Below, in pieces: positions 11,332 through 44,307 of a stretch of 64,000 nucleotides of DNA; within the stretch, counting starts at the first letter, position 1, and each line of letters starts with the position of its first letter. Source of the DNA: Mya arenaria (Eukaryota > Mollusca > Bivalvia > Myida > Myidae); NCBI RefSeq assembly GCF_026914265.1, contig NC_069132.1:34838932-34902931 (forward strand), read 5' to 3'. The position numbers and the translations under genes were made by a program. The notes under the pieces were generated by a model that searched no databases, was not told where the DNA came from, and saw only the letters and a list, made by a program, of their open reading frames with translations.

Positions 11332-14300
11332 ATGTCAGAAATTGACGATTTAGATGTACAACAAAGATTAAAGAATGCATTAAGAAGAAGCAAGTACCAT
11401 TTTCTACCACCTTATCGATTATATGATTTAAATTACAATGACTAAAATTGTTTAAAGTTTAAACATAGTTTCTTAATCTTAGTTTGTGCCTAAAGTGGTT
11501 ATTGTGCCTCTCTAACTTAATAATTAGATGACATGAAGTAACATTTTAATGATAAAGAATGGGCGGAGTTAGCGAGGCTTCAGGTCATCCAATTGTCATA
11601 GAATACTACCTCATTGGCTGACACATTGTCAACGCAAGTATGATACAGTGTGTATCGGATGAGTGACAGTAGGCGGACCTTTAAATACACGCAAAAGTTG
11701 AAACTCTTAATGATTAAACTTAGTACTTAATGATTGCCTATCTGCAATTTTATTGGCTTAAAATGTAGGTTGCTTTCTTACATACACGATCATATTGAAA
11801 TGTAAACAATGACATTGTTTTGGACTACAGTAAAATTCATGCAATCCTAAGTCAGTTTTGTCTTTCATATTGTATTTGCAGGTCGATTAACAACTTTAAA
11901 GTCCATCCTGTATTTAACTGAACCGGTTGGTAATCTAGGGGCAGAAGATATTCAAACTATTAAGATTGCAGCTGCTAAAAAACTGAGTGTTTTGAAACCT
12001 GTAACAGGTAAAGGAAGTGTTTTTATAAAGTATTTGTTTACACTTTACATGTTATTACTTTTTGTTATGAAGTTAAAAGTTAATTCATCAAATCTTGTGT
12101 CTCAAATACATGTACATAATGATGTACATGACAAAAAAAGAGCAACCAGGAAACAATCTGTTTTATCAGCTTACTGGTTAGTAAAATGCATGGCCATTTA
12201 AAAACTGTGAAACATTGACCAGTGAACTGATACAAATATGAGATAATGTAAAAATAATTGTGCTTATTGTTGTGAAAAGACATCAAATTATTTCATGTCT
12301 ACAAGTTCAATGTGTAATTTCGCAAATGGCTTTCAGACTCTTCTGAAGATTTTGCATGATCTTGTATCTATATGTACATGTACAAGTGCCTGTCATGTTT
12401 TGCAACCTCTCTTTTATTTCATATTTTGAATGCTGCAGCTAATATATTTCTGAGACAATGCGATTCAACAAACATTTTTAAGGACTGCCACAAGAAATTA
12501 GGAACGTGAAGTTTTTATGTAAGGTAACTTTTTTCTCCTTTCTTTCAGCTCTAGAATTACACAAGTCTCCAAGGGAAAATCAAAGACTTACAACTGGATG
12601 TGGTGTGCTTGATCAAGCATTGAGAGGTTATTTTGTACTTAAGGGTTTTTAGCTTGTCTGTTTTTGTGTCCTCGGGATTGTTGTTGTCATGCAAAACCTT
12701 TATTGTGTAGCAGGACCTTAATTCTTGCTTTGATAATTGTACAGTTAAACCTGTTGTTAGACTAAAATAAACAAGGCATCTGCTCAAGCTGCTATTGCTT
12801 TTTGAATGACATGTTCGATCTTAATCTCATACTTTTTCATCATTCAGTCATAAGTCAATTGGCTGTTTTACCATACTGAGTAATTTACTGAGTAATTTGA
12901 AATTCATGCAAGAAATATTTTAACTTATACTGTACATTTTAGCTTGCTTAAGTCAGGATGAATTCCATACATAATTGTTCTTAATAAAGATTAATATATG
13001 TCATCCCCTACCAGTTTCAAAATAGATTTACCCTCCATCCATCCCTCTGTGTTTGTCCAGAAAAACTGGATGTTACCATAACTCAAAAAGTATGAGCTAG
13101 GTGAATTCAACTTGGTATGTAGATAGAGGGCTAAAAGGTAATTAATCTGGAAAAAAAATGGAAAGGAAATTTGAAACAGCATTATTTTCACTATGGCAAC
13201 AGTAGGCATAGTGGACTATCATATTATATTGCTAGCAATAAGCTGCGTTCTTGTTACTTCTATATTTGATATTGCCAGTCAATATTTTGACACATAAATT
13301 AACTTTTAATCACTGATACTTCTCAGGTGGTCTCCTGTGCAGGGGTATTACAGAGATATCTGGAGAGAGCTCTAGTGGGAAGACCCAGTTTGCTCTGCAG
13401 CTCTCACTCACAGCACAACTGGCTCCACTTTATGGGGGCCTTGATGCAGGTTTGTTCATGTATATTTATCCCTCTGGTAAAAGGGTCTCCTGTGCCTGGG
13501 TATTACAGAGATATCTAAAGAGAGTGTTAGTGGGAATACCCAGTTTGCTCTTTAGCTCTCACTTGCTGTTCAACTGGCTCCATTTTATGGGGGTTTAAAT
13601 GCAGGTCTGTTAATTTATGTAAGACTCGCTGACATAGTGCTGTGCTGGGGAGTTTAAGAAAATATGCATTAGCCTAAAGAAAAATAAATCTTTGAAAGTT
13701 AGACATTTCCTACTGGCTTGATAACAATTTTACAGTTTTACTATTATCATTATCTACACTATGTCTTGATAGAAAATAAGTTTAAAGCATGCAATCATTA
13801 ATAGTTTATTTTTATTAACAAAATATTGGTACATTTTTTTGTACGTTCCACCAGGAGCAGCCCCTGACCCAAGGTAACAAAAATGTAAATGAGGAAATAT
13901 AAAGCCTTAGCTGAGGTCTTAAAAATATTTTTCATATGTATTTCAAACTTATGATAAATCATATCGTCTACTCCAGGTACACTGTACATCTGCACCGAGG
14001 ATGCCTTTCCAAGCAAGAGGCTGTATCAGATGATCGAGAACTTCACAAGCCGGCATGGGAAGAAGCTGTGTACCCATGGTAACCTAGGGGACAAGATCTT
14101 CATAGAGCATGTGCCAGACTTTGTATGTTGTTCTTTGAAATATTTTACTATTAATTGGCATGAGACTAAAGATTGATTGAGTCCACCCTCTGTAATTAAC
14201 ATGTTTGTTTTACAGAAATAATCCATGAATTTAACTTGAGCTCTTGAGAATTTGTTTATAGAGGGCTCTTACATGTTTGCTTTGGTTCAAAAGTGAGAAA

Positions 14301-17300
14301 TATTCCAATCGTGGCGGCTCCATGTCATGTTTCCTTATAGTATGTTGATATGTTTGATGTTATTTCAAAAACAACATGTTGTTCAGATATTTAAAGTTTC
14401 CATTCAAAAGTCATGTTAATGTTAATTTATTTGAGCAGTCGACCAAAATGGACCTAGGACAAATTCTGAATATTTAACTATTACTGTTCAATCGTTGTAG
14501 ACCATAATAATACATTGTAGTACTACTATTATTTTGGTCTACAGTCTTTGACAAGTTTTATTTATATTCAGGATTTCTCCAAGATCCGTTTGGATAGACT
14601 GTGCTAACATCTCTTAAATCTGGGCTAGCACTCTGACACCTTTTAATTGCCACAAAACATGTCTTATTCTGGCACAGAAATTGTATTTCAACCCACAAAG
14701 CTCCAGTGTTTTATTTCATTTTACTTCAGGATAGCTTGATGCACTGTTTAACCCACAAAGCTCCAGTGTTTTATTACATTGTTTATAATAATTCAGGATA
14801 GCTTGATGCACTGTTTAACCCACAAAGCTCCAGCCTTAAATTACATTGTTTATAATAATTCAGGATAGCTTGATGCACTGTTTAACCCACAAAGCTCCAG
14901 TGTTTTATTACATTGTTAATAATAATTCAGGATAGCTTGATGCACTGTTTAACCCACAAAGCTCCAGTGTTTAATTACATTGATTATAATAATTCAGGAT
15001 AGCTTGATGCACTGTTTAACCCACAAAGCTCCAGTGTTTTATTACATTGTTTATAATAATTCTGGATAGCTTGATGCACTGTTTAACCCACAAAGCTCCA
15101 GTGTTAAATTACATTGTTTATAATAATTCAGGATAGCTTGATGCACTGTTTAACCCACAAAGCTCCAGTGTTTAATTACATTGTTTATAATAATTCAGGA
15201 TAGCTTGATGCACTGTTTCACCCGCAAAGCTCCAGTGTTTTATTACATTGTTTATAATAATTCAGGATAGCTTGATGCACTGTTTAACCCGCAAAGCTCC
15301 AGTGTTTAATTACATTGTTTATAATAATTCAGGATAGCTTGATGCACTGTTTAACCCGCAAAGCTCCAGTGTTTTATTACATTGTTTATAATAATTCTGG
15401 ATAGCTTGATGCACTGTTTAACCCGCAAAGCTCCAGTGTTTTATTACATTGTTTATAATAATTCAGGATAGCTTGATGCACTGTTTAACCCGCAAAGCTC
15501 CAGTGTTTTATTACATTGTTTATAATAATTCAGGATTGCTTGATGCACTGTTTAACCCACAAAGCTCCAGTGTTTTATTACATTGTTTATAATAATTCAG
15601 GATAGCTTGATGCACTGTTTAACCCACAAAGCTCCAGTGTTTTATTACATTGTTTATAATAATTCTGGATAGCTTGATGCACTGTTTAACCCACAAAGCT
15701 CCAGTGTTTTATTTCATTGTTTATAAAAATTCTGGATAGCTTGATGCACTGTTTAACCCACAAAGCTCCAGTGTTTAATTACATTGTTTAAAATAATTCA
15801 GGATAGCTTGATGCACTGTTTAACCCACAAAGCTCCAGTGTTTTATTACATTGTTTAAAATAATTCAGGATAGCTTGATGCACTGTTTAACCCACAAAGC
15901 TCCAGTGTTTTATTACATTGTTTATAATAATTCAGGATAGCTTGATGCACTGTTTAACCCACAAAGCTCCAGCGTTAAATTACATTGTTTATAATAATTC
16001 AGGATAGCTTGATGCACTGTTTAACCCACAAAGCTCCAGTGTTTTATTACATTGTTAATAATAATTCAGGATAGCTTGATGCACTGTTTAACCCACAAAG
16101 CTCCAGTGTTTTATTACATTGTTTATAATAATTCTGGATAGCTTGATGCACTGTTTAACCCACAAAGCTCCAGTATTTAATTACATTGTTTATAATAATT
16201 CAGGATAGCTTGATGCACTGTTTAACCCACAAAGCTCCAGTGTTTTATTTCATTGTTTATAATAATTCTGGATAGCTTGATGCACTGTTTAACCCACAAA
16301 GCTCCAGTGTTTTATTACATTGTTTATAATAATTCAGGATAGCTTGATGCACTGTTTAACCCACAAAGCTCCAGTGTTTAATTACATTGTTTATAATAAT
16401 TCAGGATAGCTTGATGCACTGTTTAACCCGCAAAGCTCCAGTGTTTAATTACATTGTTTATAATAATTCAGGATAGCTTGATGCACTGTTTCACCCGCAA
16501 AGCTCCAGTGTTTTATTACATTGTTTATAATAATTCAGGATAGCTTGATGCACTGTTTAACCCGCAAACCTCCAGTATTTTATTACATTGTTTATAATAA
16601 TTCAGGATAGCTTGATGCACTGTTTAACCCGCAAACCTCCAGTGTTTTATTACATTGTTTATAATAATTCAGGATAGCTTGATGCACTGTTTAACCCGCA
16701 AACCTCCAGTGTTTTATTACATTGTTTATAATAATTCAGGATAGCTTGATGCACTGTTTAACCCACAAAGCTCCAGTGTTTTATTACATTGTTTATAATA
16801 ATTCAGGATAGCATGATGCACTGTTTAACCCACAAAGCTCCAGTGTTTTATTACATTGTTTATAATAATTCAGGATAGCATGATGCACTGTTTAACCCAC
16901 AAAGCTCCAGTGTTTTATTACATTGTTTATAATAATTCAGGATAGCATGATGCACTGTTTAACCCACAAAGCTCCAGTGTTTTATTACATCGTTTATAAT
17001 AATTCTGGATAGCTTGATGCACTGTTTAACCCACAAAGCTCCAGTGTTTAATTACATTGTTTAAAATAATTCAGGATAGCTTGATGCACTGTTTAACCCA
17101 CAAAGCTCCAGTGTTTTATTACATTGTTTATAATAATTCAGGATAGCTTGATGCACTGTTTAACCCACAAAGCTCCAGTGTTTTATTACATTGTTTATAA
17201 TAATTCAGGATAGCTTGATGCACTGTTTAACCCACAAAGCTCCTGTGTTTAATTCATTGTTTATAATAATTCAGGATAGCTTGATGCACTGTTTAACCCA

Positions 17301-19769
17301 CAAAGCTCCAGTGTTTTATTACATTGTTTATAATAATTCAGGATAGCTTGATGCACTGTTTAACCCACAAAGCTCCAGTGTTTTATTACATTGTTTATAA
17401 TAATTCTGGATAGCTTGATGCACTGTTTAACCCACAACGCTCCAGTGTTTTATTACATTGTTTATAATAATTCAGGATAGCTTGATGCACTGTTTAACCC
17501 ACAAAGCTCCAATGTTTTATTACATTGTTTATAATAATTCAGGATAGCTTGATGCACTGTTTAACCCACAAAGCTCCAGTGTTTTATTACATTGTTTATA
17601 ATAATTCAGGATAGCTTGATGCACTGTTTAACCCATAAAGCTCCAGCGTTAAATTACATTGTTTATAATAATTCAGGATAGCTTGATGCACTGTTTAACC
17701 CATAAAGCTCCAGCGTTAAATTACATTGTTTATAATAATTCAGGATAGCTTGATGCACTGTTTAACCCACAAAGCTCCAGTGTTTTATTACATTGTTTAT
17801 AATAATTCTGGATAGCTTGATGCACTGTTTAACCCACAAAGCTCCAGTGTTTAATTACATTGTTTATAATAATTCTGGATAGCTTGATGCACTGTTTAAC
17901 CCACAAAGCTCCAGTGTTTTATTACATTGTTTATAATAATTCTGGATAGCTTGATGCACTGTTTAACCCACAAAGCTCTAGTGTTTAATTACATTGTTTA
18001 TAATAATTCTGGATAGCTTGATGCACTGTTTAACCCACAAAACTCCAGTGTTTTATTACATTGTTTATAATAATTCAGGATGGCTTGATGCACTGTTTAA
18101 CACACAAAGCTCCAGTGTTTTATTACATTGTTTATAATTCTGGATAACTTGATGCACTGCTTAACACACAAAGCTCCAGTGTTTTATGACATTGTTAATA
18201 ATTCAGGATAGCTTGATGCACTGTTTAACCCACAAAGCTCCAGTGTTTTATTACATTGTTTATAATAATTCTGGATAACTTGATGCACTGTTTAACCCAC
18301 AAAGCTCCAGTGTTTTATTACATTGTTTATAATTCTGGATAACTTGATGCACTGCTTAACACACAAAGCTCCAGTGTTTTATTACATTGTTTATAATTCA
18401 AGATATCTTGATGCACTGCTTAATCCACAAAGCTCCAGTGTTTAATGACATTGTTACTAATTCAGGATAGTTTGATGCACTGCTTAACCCACAAAGCTCC
18501 AGTGTTTTATTACATTGTTTAGACTTCAGGATAGCTTGATGCACGGCTTAATCCACAAAGCTCTAGTGTTTTTTTATATTGTTTATAATTCTGGATAGCT
18601 TGATGCACTGCTTAACCTACAATGCTCCAGTGGTTTTTCATATTGTTTATAATTCAGGATAGCTTGATGCACTGCTTAACCCACAAAGCTCCAGTGTTGC
18701 TGAAATCTGGGGCCATCAAGTTGATTGTGGTTGACTCTATAGCGGCCCATTTCCGTAGTGACTATGAGGGGCACGAGATGTACAAGCGGGCCCAGCACAT
18801 CGGGGCTCTTGGTACCCTGCTTTACACTCACAGTCATGAATACAACATTCCTGTTGTCTGTATTAACCAGGTAAGAGATATAGCTGACACATTCATATGA
18901 AAATTATGAAATTAAATTGAGAGTCGACTGTAAAATTGTTGTAACTATCTAAATTTATAGGACTAATTACAGTCCTGCTGGTACCCCTTTTTTTGTGAAC
19001 TCACATCTTTGCAAGCTGATGACAACTCTTGTATGTTTTTTTCAGTCATGTGGCATAACTCCTTAACAATTTTTGGATTGTTACACATGTGCATGTTGTC
19101 ACTTGTAACATGTATATTTTGTTTCATGATAATAGACTGGTTTTTGAAACAGACGCCAACACCAAGGCTATCAAAATACCATCACCAAACAGACATGCTT
19201 AATATCTATGTGTATAAATGTTCAGAATTTATAGTGTACATAAAAAGGCTAGGGATAAGTTCATCAAACAGAAACTATAGGAATCTTTATTGAAGATTTT
19301 ACCAGAGATTTTCCAAGGGGCGGACACAAATAAATCTGCATTGTTCTTCAAAAAAAAAATCACCTTTTATCAGTATTTATGATAATTGATTTCTTGATTA
19401 CAGGAAAGGTTTTCTTTCCATAACTTATAGTTACAGATATATACTAAAAAGGCTTGTCCCTGTGGTGTTTTTGTATCTTCTTCATAAATGAAACTAATAC
19501 TACCGTAATACTTCAACCCTTAGGTGACCAGTTCCATGAAACCTGAAGGTCGTCAGCTGATCCCCTCCCTGGGGCTGTCCTGGTCAAGCCAGGTGACCAC
19601 ACGCATCATGCTGACCCGGACTGACCGCTCACTGACCATCCAGCAGGAAAGTGCCCGTGGCCCCTTGGAAACCGTTGTCAGGGAGATGGAGATAGTTTAC
19701 GCCCCACACCTACCTCCGTTGACTGTGCCTTATGTTATTGACCATGAGGGCATGAAAGGATTTGCGTGA
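11332..19769 (+). CDS. XRCC3: XRCC3, RAD51-paralogue recombination protein, complete (329 codons)
   Basis: Seven exons join in phase: 11332-11389, 11882-12007, 12549-12626, 13327-13449, 13977-14122, 18658-18870 and 19524-19769 (stop TGA); total 990 bases. The protein is a RecA/RAD51-fold ATPase. The N-terminal helical region (DDLDVQQRLKNALRRSRL) aligns with human XRCC3. Exon 4 gives Walker A (GESSSGKT), exon 5 the YICTEDAFPSKRL motif, and exon 6 Walker B (LIVVDSIAAHFR) and VVCINQV. Exon 7 gives SLGLSWSSQVTTRIML and the family C-terminus APHLPP. Human XRCC3 has 346 residues. XRCC3 forms the CX3 complex with RAD51C and acts in homologous recombination in the nucleus. Intron 1 uses a GC donor. 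Exon 4 is followed by a decayed copy of itself, and intron 5 is almost filled by copies of the exon 6 acceptor region. Polyadenylation-type AATAAA motifs occur near 20,725. Confidence 0.96.
11390..11391 (+). other. XRCC3: non-canonical GC splice donor, XRCC3 intron 1
   Basis: The junction reads AGAA|GCAAGTA, a match to the GC-AG donor consensus. Only this donor leaves phase 1, which is what exon 2 (acceptor at 11882) needs to read RLTTLKSILYLTEP. Using the GT two bases downstream puts a stop into exon 2. Confidence 0.8.
13483..13604 (+). pseudogene. decayed duplicate of XRCC3 exon 4
   Basis: Thirty-three bases after exon 4 the exon is repeated almost end to end, including its donor-side GCAGGT. 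In the exon frame it reads GITEISKESVSGNTQFAL, then a stop, then LSLAVQLAPFYGGLNAG. Relative to exon 4 the Walker A lysine is changed (GKT to GNT), so it could not make an active ATP site even if included. The real exon carries no such changes. This is a tandem exon duplication that has decayed. Confidence 0.9.
14692..18657 (+). repeat. 67-base satellite made of the XRCC3 intron 5 / exon 6 junction, about 59 copies
   Basis: The unit contains an intronic tail (ATTGTTTATAATAATTCAG) followed by bases identical or nearly identical to the first ~40 bases of exon 6 (starting GATAGCTTGATGCAC). The last copy, at 18658, is the real exon, which runs on into LLKSGAIKLIVVD. Most units are 67 bases and differ at a few sites. 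Units to the right of ~18,120 are shorter (about 57-62 bases) and more diverged, and several share GCACTGCTTAA with the real exon, whereas the bulk reads GCACTGTTTAA. A transcript spliced to any decoy would meet a stop early in the next unit because 67 is not a multiple of three. Confidence 0.95.
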
Positions 19770-21119
19770 TATTATAAAATACAAGAGTTAAATGGGATGG
19801 TGAAATCTTTCAATGAATAGACATAATTTGAAACATGCTGAGAATACCTTCAGTAATGCATTAATCAATTTCCGGAATTAATATTAAGTAATACCTTTGC
19901 CTATTGTTAAGGAAGTCAAAATATTCTGTTCCTTGCTTTGTCAACTGATCAATAACAGTATCACAAACAATGTCATGGGCTTTTTGTGTTAACCAGGTCA
20001 ACCAATGATCATTGAATGTCCCTGTAATCCACAAATGATATTGTAATTTAATTGTAAGCATTACTATTACACAACAAAATCCACACATTTTTGGGACTAC
20101 CTACATTGGCTTGTTTTAGTTAACTTTTGTTTACCCATAGCAAGCGCCTCACCAAGGTTGACCATTTTTCATGAATCTTTACCAAACTTGGACATGTTTA
20201 TTGGCAAGATATTTCTCATAAGTTTCATAACCATCCTGATTGCATTGAGTTATAGCCCTGTAGTATTAAAAAATTGACCAATTTGACTGTATTTACTTTC
20301 TTTCGAAGATGGCCACTTTCAATCATAATTTTACCAATATTATTCAGTAATAGCCCAACTGATCCCTTAGGTAATTTTTGGAGTTATTGCCCTTTAATGG
20401 TCATAAGTTGACCTAAGTGACCTTGTCTGTTCTCCAACTGACCATTCTTTCTCCAAACCATTCAAACCATGGCTGCACTATTTACGGATAAAAAATATCC
20501 CCAGTAAGTTTGAAAACCAGCCTTGAACATATTTTGTTCTCATGCTTTGAGATGATCAAAGAATTGTTTATGAACTTAAATGATATACAATTATACCACT
20601 ATTGTTTGAAATTCTTTTTAAGCTTGAAATGAAATGAAGAATAATGTTCATGTTTTTTTTTAATAATATTATTTTGTTACTGACTGTTTATATGTAAAAT
20701 GCATTCCTAACAAGGGCAGCTTAATAAATGAAATAAATTTGTTTATGTATGTTTTTATTTTTCCTTTTTTGGCTAAGAATAATGGCATTTCAGTTTTCCT
20801 AAGTGAAGTTATTTAACACACAGTATGAAAAGAACTAGATTAAACTATAAAATATATGAATGCTGTAATAAAAAAGCAAGTCCTAGATGCAAAAACTGGT
20901 AATATATTTATAAACAGTTAGAAAAAAAAAGATTTGTTAAATCTGCTAATTACACATTCTCAGTTCTCATTGAAAAGATTTTGTGATTTTGTTGAAAATA
21001 ATAGCATGGATTTATATGTTAATACATGGAAAACTGTATAACCAGTGCAACTGGTCCTAGTGGACATGGCAGATAGGAGTTGAGAACATATCAATTATTA
21101 AAATCTTAATTTGTAACTG

Positions 21120-21460
21120 AGTCCTATGTATCAATTCCAATGCCTGTAAAATATAGAACAGCACTTGCTAAGTTTAGGTGCGGAGTAGCACCTCTTCGTC
21201 TGGAGACTGGCAGATATGTGAACGATAGATTCTGTCCTATACGTAAACAAGATGTTGAGTCAGAATTACATGTGTTCACTAAATGCTCTGCTTACCAACC
21301 ACTTATATACACTTTATGATAAAGCTACTAAGGATATCAATGTTGAGTTTGTTAACATGGATTATGTACATAAGTGTATTTTTTTTACTCTCAGATACAG
21401 ATATTGATAAATTAACCGCCAAAACCTGCTTTGTACAAGTAGTTAAGTGATAATCTTTTT
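21120..21460 (+). mobile_element. LINE-type retrotransposon ORF remnant (C-terminal end)
   Basis: The plus strand reads PVKYRTALAKFRCGVAPLRL then ETGRYVNDRFCPIRKQDVES and ELHVFTKCSAY. This pattern (FRCG, ETGRY, C..., H...C) is the C-terminal cysteine-rich tail common in invertebrate non-LTR retrotransposon proteins. It is followed by a frameshift and stop codons. No reverse transcriptase core is present, so this is a 5'-truncated, dead copy. Confidence 0.6.
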
Positions 21461-21886
21461 ATATGTATAATAGTTTCTTAGCTTAAATGAGTCATGTAGA
21501 TAAGATTAAGTTTTTAGAATAGACTTACCGGTAATTGTTTTTATCCTTTATCAACAATGTCGAGATATGTGTTTTTAGTCTCCTGTAATTCAATTTTATG
21601 AATGGATGTGCACTGAACTCTTAAATATTTGTATTTTATGTTTTGTCATGTTGTGTACATATGAGACATGAATAAACTATAAAACCACCTTTCAGATAGT
21701 GCTGTTTGGCATGAAGAAATTAACCAAACATACTATAGTCTAGGTAGGGTAGGTAAGGTAGGGTTTATTTTACAACACAAAGATGAGCAAGGAACATAAA
21801 CTTCAGAGATTTTATAGTGACAAAAATTTGAAATATTCTATATGCCTGCGATAAAGAACCATTCATGGGTTCTCAAGTTCAGGAGT

Positions 21887-22389
21887 AAAGGGGCTGTACT
21901 CCGTATGATAAAATAGCAGAAAAAAAGAAAATTGTTGAAAACTGACAAACTTGGCATCGATGTGTACAATGCATTGAAACTTACTATTAAACTGAAGTAC
22001 CACATAGTTTACAATTTATTTAAGTTTAGCAGTTATTTCGTATTTTTCCATTAAAAAAGATTACTGGGTATGTCTATCAGGTAGAATTCATTCCTTATGC
22101 GTGATTGGCTAGTCGGTGTTATCACGTGATATTACCGAGGTAGGTGTTTAGCTTAATTATGTCACCCAATTGGAGTAAGCCGTCTTAGCTCAGTGGATAC
22201 GATGCTGGACTGCAATTTTGGCGACACAGGTTCAAACATGGTCTCCGACACAAATTTTTTTTGGGGGGGGGGTCCTTTTTTTTACAATTATGATATCAAA
22301 TCGTAACACATTCTATTAGATAATTGTCCTGAGATTTGTTACAGAAAAAAAAAAATTTTGATGCCAATTTGATGTACAGCTCCTTTTAT
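21887..22389 (+). mobile_element. MITE carrying a tRNA-like module, copy 1
   Basis: This ~500-base element shares long identical blocks with 27421-27901. Its ends are inverted (AAAGGGGCTGTA at the left, CAGCTCCTTTTA at the right). Inside is a tRNA-like stretch with an A-box-like TAGCTCAGTGG at 22186-22196 and a diverged B-box (GGTTCAAACAT) at 22229-22239, followed by a T-rich run. Poly-G and poly-T tracts follow. The tRNA-like part is more decayed here than in copy 2. Confidence 0.75.
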
Positions 22390-22994
22390 CCTGAAATCAG
22401 GATTGAGAGCTTCAGACTGTTATTGTATAGTTTTCAAGATAGTTTTTCGCTTGGATATTTGCATTAAAAATGGGAAGTATCTGAAAATCATTCTCACTCA
22501 TCAGAGGTTTGATCATGATAAATCTTATGGTATGCATAGCATCATCACTCTGGTGAATGAGAATGCTTAAAATGAATATAAAGGGGTTGGAAATCATTAA
22601 AAAGAAGGTTTTTAGTACCTATACTCTGCTTTGGGCATAAATCTCTCATGCTCGAACAGAGCCCCCGCTAAATCTCAGGATTGAAAATTATCAGATGTTA
22701 AAAACCCCTTATCATTAACCATTCCTGGCTCCAAATTCTTGAAAAATCTTTAGTATTACAGGCTTAAATGTCTTATTTTATTAAGCCAATTTAATTACTT
22801 AAACTTTTGTATGAAATGAAAACTGAAAACGTTCATTTTAATTATCTTGAACATACTGTATTTTTATTTGAAATCTCAAAAATATTTCTGAGAATAAAAC
22901 CTAAATTGTACCCAAGCAGAACCTGTGTGCTATGCTTGATCCTGTTACAAGGGCCTTGAGATATTTCAAGAAATTAGGGCCTGGGTACTTAGTA

Positions 22995-23085
22995 CTTAAA
23001 AAGCGATGAAAACCAAAGAGGGGAATGAGCCAAGATCCTTCCAATCCAGAGTCTGACACTAACCACTCTGCCACTTCAACTGAGA
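22995..23085 (-). repeat. tRNA-derived SINE-like fragment
   Basis: On the minus strand the sequence reads AAGTGGCAGAGTGGTTAGTG, then CAGACTCTGGATTGG, as in the 5' half of a Leu/Ser-type tRNA with an A-box (TGGCAGAGTGG). The B-box is not recognisable, so this is a partial or decayed SINE head. Confidence 0.4.
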
Positions 23086-24151
23086 ATAAGGCTTTCGTTT
23101 CAAAGAATACATTTCTTTGTTATGACAAAATAATGTGTAAAGAAAATTCCTTACTACACATATATGATTTGGGTTAACATGAAAAATAAACAAAGATAAA
23201 ATGGTAAAATAATCTAACTTTATTGAAAAAACACTTAAAAAGTAACATAATAATATTGCATTTAACACAAATGTAAACAAAATCCATTAACAAAAATGTT
23301 AAATTAAGCACAAGAATCATGGCAGTGACAAGGTATAAAAAAAATTAAACCAAAAGCCATAGGAGCAAATGCCAATGCTCGTCAATTTGTCCAAGCCCTT
23401 TGAGGCATAACTCAGCAAATATTTTAGTCAGAGTAATGGGACTTGCTTCATATATGCCTACAGGTGTACAGAGTTTCATTTCAATATCTTAAACAATTTT
23501 CAAGTTACAGCCAACGGGAAAATACTGTTGCCGATGACAACAAGAAAATAACACAACTAACGCAGACTAATACTTCAACTCCCTAAAAACAACAAAGAAA
23601 AGCTAAAAAATAAAAACAGTATCATTCGAGGCCACAAGTCTTGCCATACCTCAATTAAATGTCATATCAATTATACATATCTGATCATATTATCCGACTC
23701 TTGATAATGCTATCGATTATAATACACGAAACTTACGCTTTTCTTTTTTAAATTCATCAATGGTCAGAACATAGAGCAGCTATGTGAACATTGCACAGGG
23801 GGGAGAGAAGAACTGATGTCGTGTCATCTTAAGTCTGTCTCCTTCACTAAACCATTGTAGCATTCACAGACCACAAGATGAAAAAAATGCTGTAGCACCA
23901 TTCAATTTCACAGCTTTTGATTTTTCACAACTTCAGTTTATTAACAAGTGAAATTAAACGCAAAATGCATTCAATTGCGTACGTATTCAATAATGAACTT
24001 TATTAAAATTCAAAAACAAAAACACGTTTTCACTAATCGGGAAATTTGTTAAAATAAATGCAAAGTGAAGATCTATTTAAAGTCAACATGTATAAAAAAA
24101 AATATATATGAAAATAAAAAGATGCTTATAAGTAAACTTGTTATTCTGACA

Positions 24152-24235
24152 AAATCCATCCCATCCTGTAAATAGGACATCAAGAAATCATCCACATGGA
24201 TTTGCTGCTTTCTTTGAGGTAAATCTTCAACATAA
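24152..24235 (-). pseudogene. decayed copy of the end of IARS2 terminal exon
   Basis: Just past the IARS2 stop codon, about 84 bases repeat the exon-23 tail and the bases around its stop (24257-24339) with many substitutions. Shared blocks include CCCATCCTGT, GCTTTCT and GTAAATCT on the plus strand. It lies in the 3' untranslated or flanking sequence and has no coding role I can see. Confidence 0.65.
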
Positions 24236-24258
24236 CCATTAATAGTAGCCAGTCTAAA

Positions 24259-44307
<20,049 letters not shown>

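Larger units (their letters stand above)
19770..24258. other. XRCC3-IARS2 intergenic region (convergent 3' ends)
   Basis: No gene is recognised. It holds the XRCC3 3' end, a diverged dispersed repeat with phrases such as ACCAAACTTGGACATG near 20,190, a LINE remnant, a tRNA-bearing MITE, a SINE-like segment, a second dispersed repeat around 23,345-23,560, and the IARS2 3' end with a decayed exon copy. Short open frames here have no recognisable product. Confidence 0.6.

Noticed and set aside
14692..18657. CRISPR-like array
   Set aside because: The units have no separate spacers: whole 67-base units repeat, and the sequence is XRCC3 exon and intron in an animal genome.
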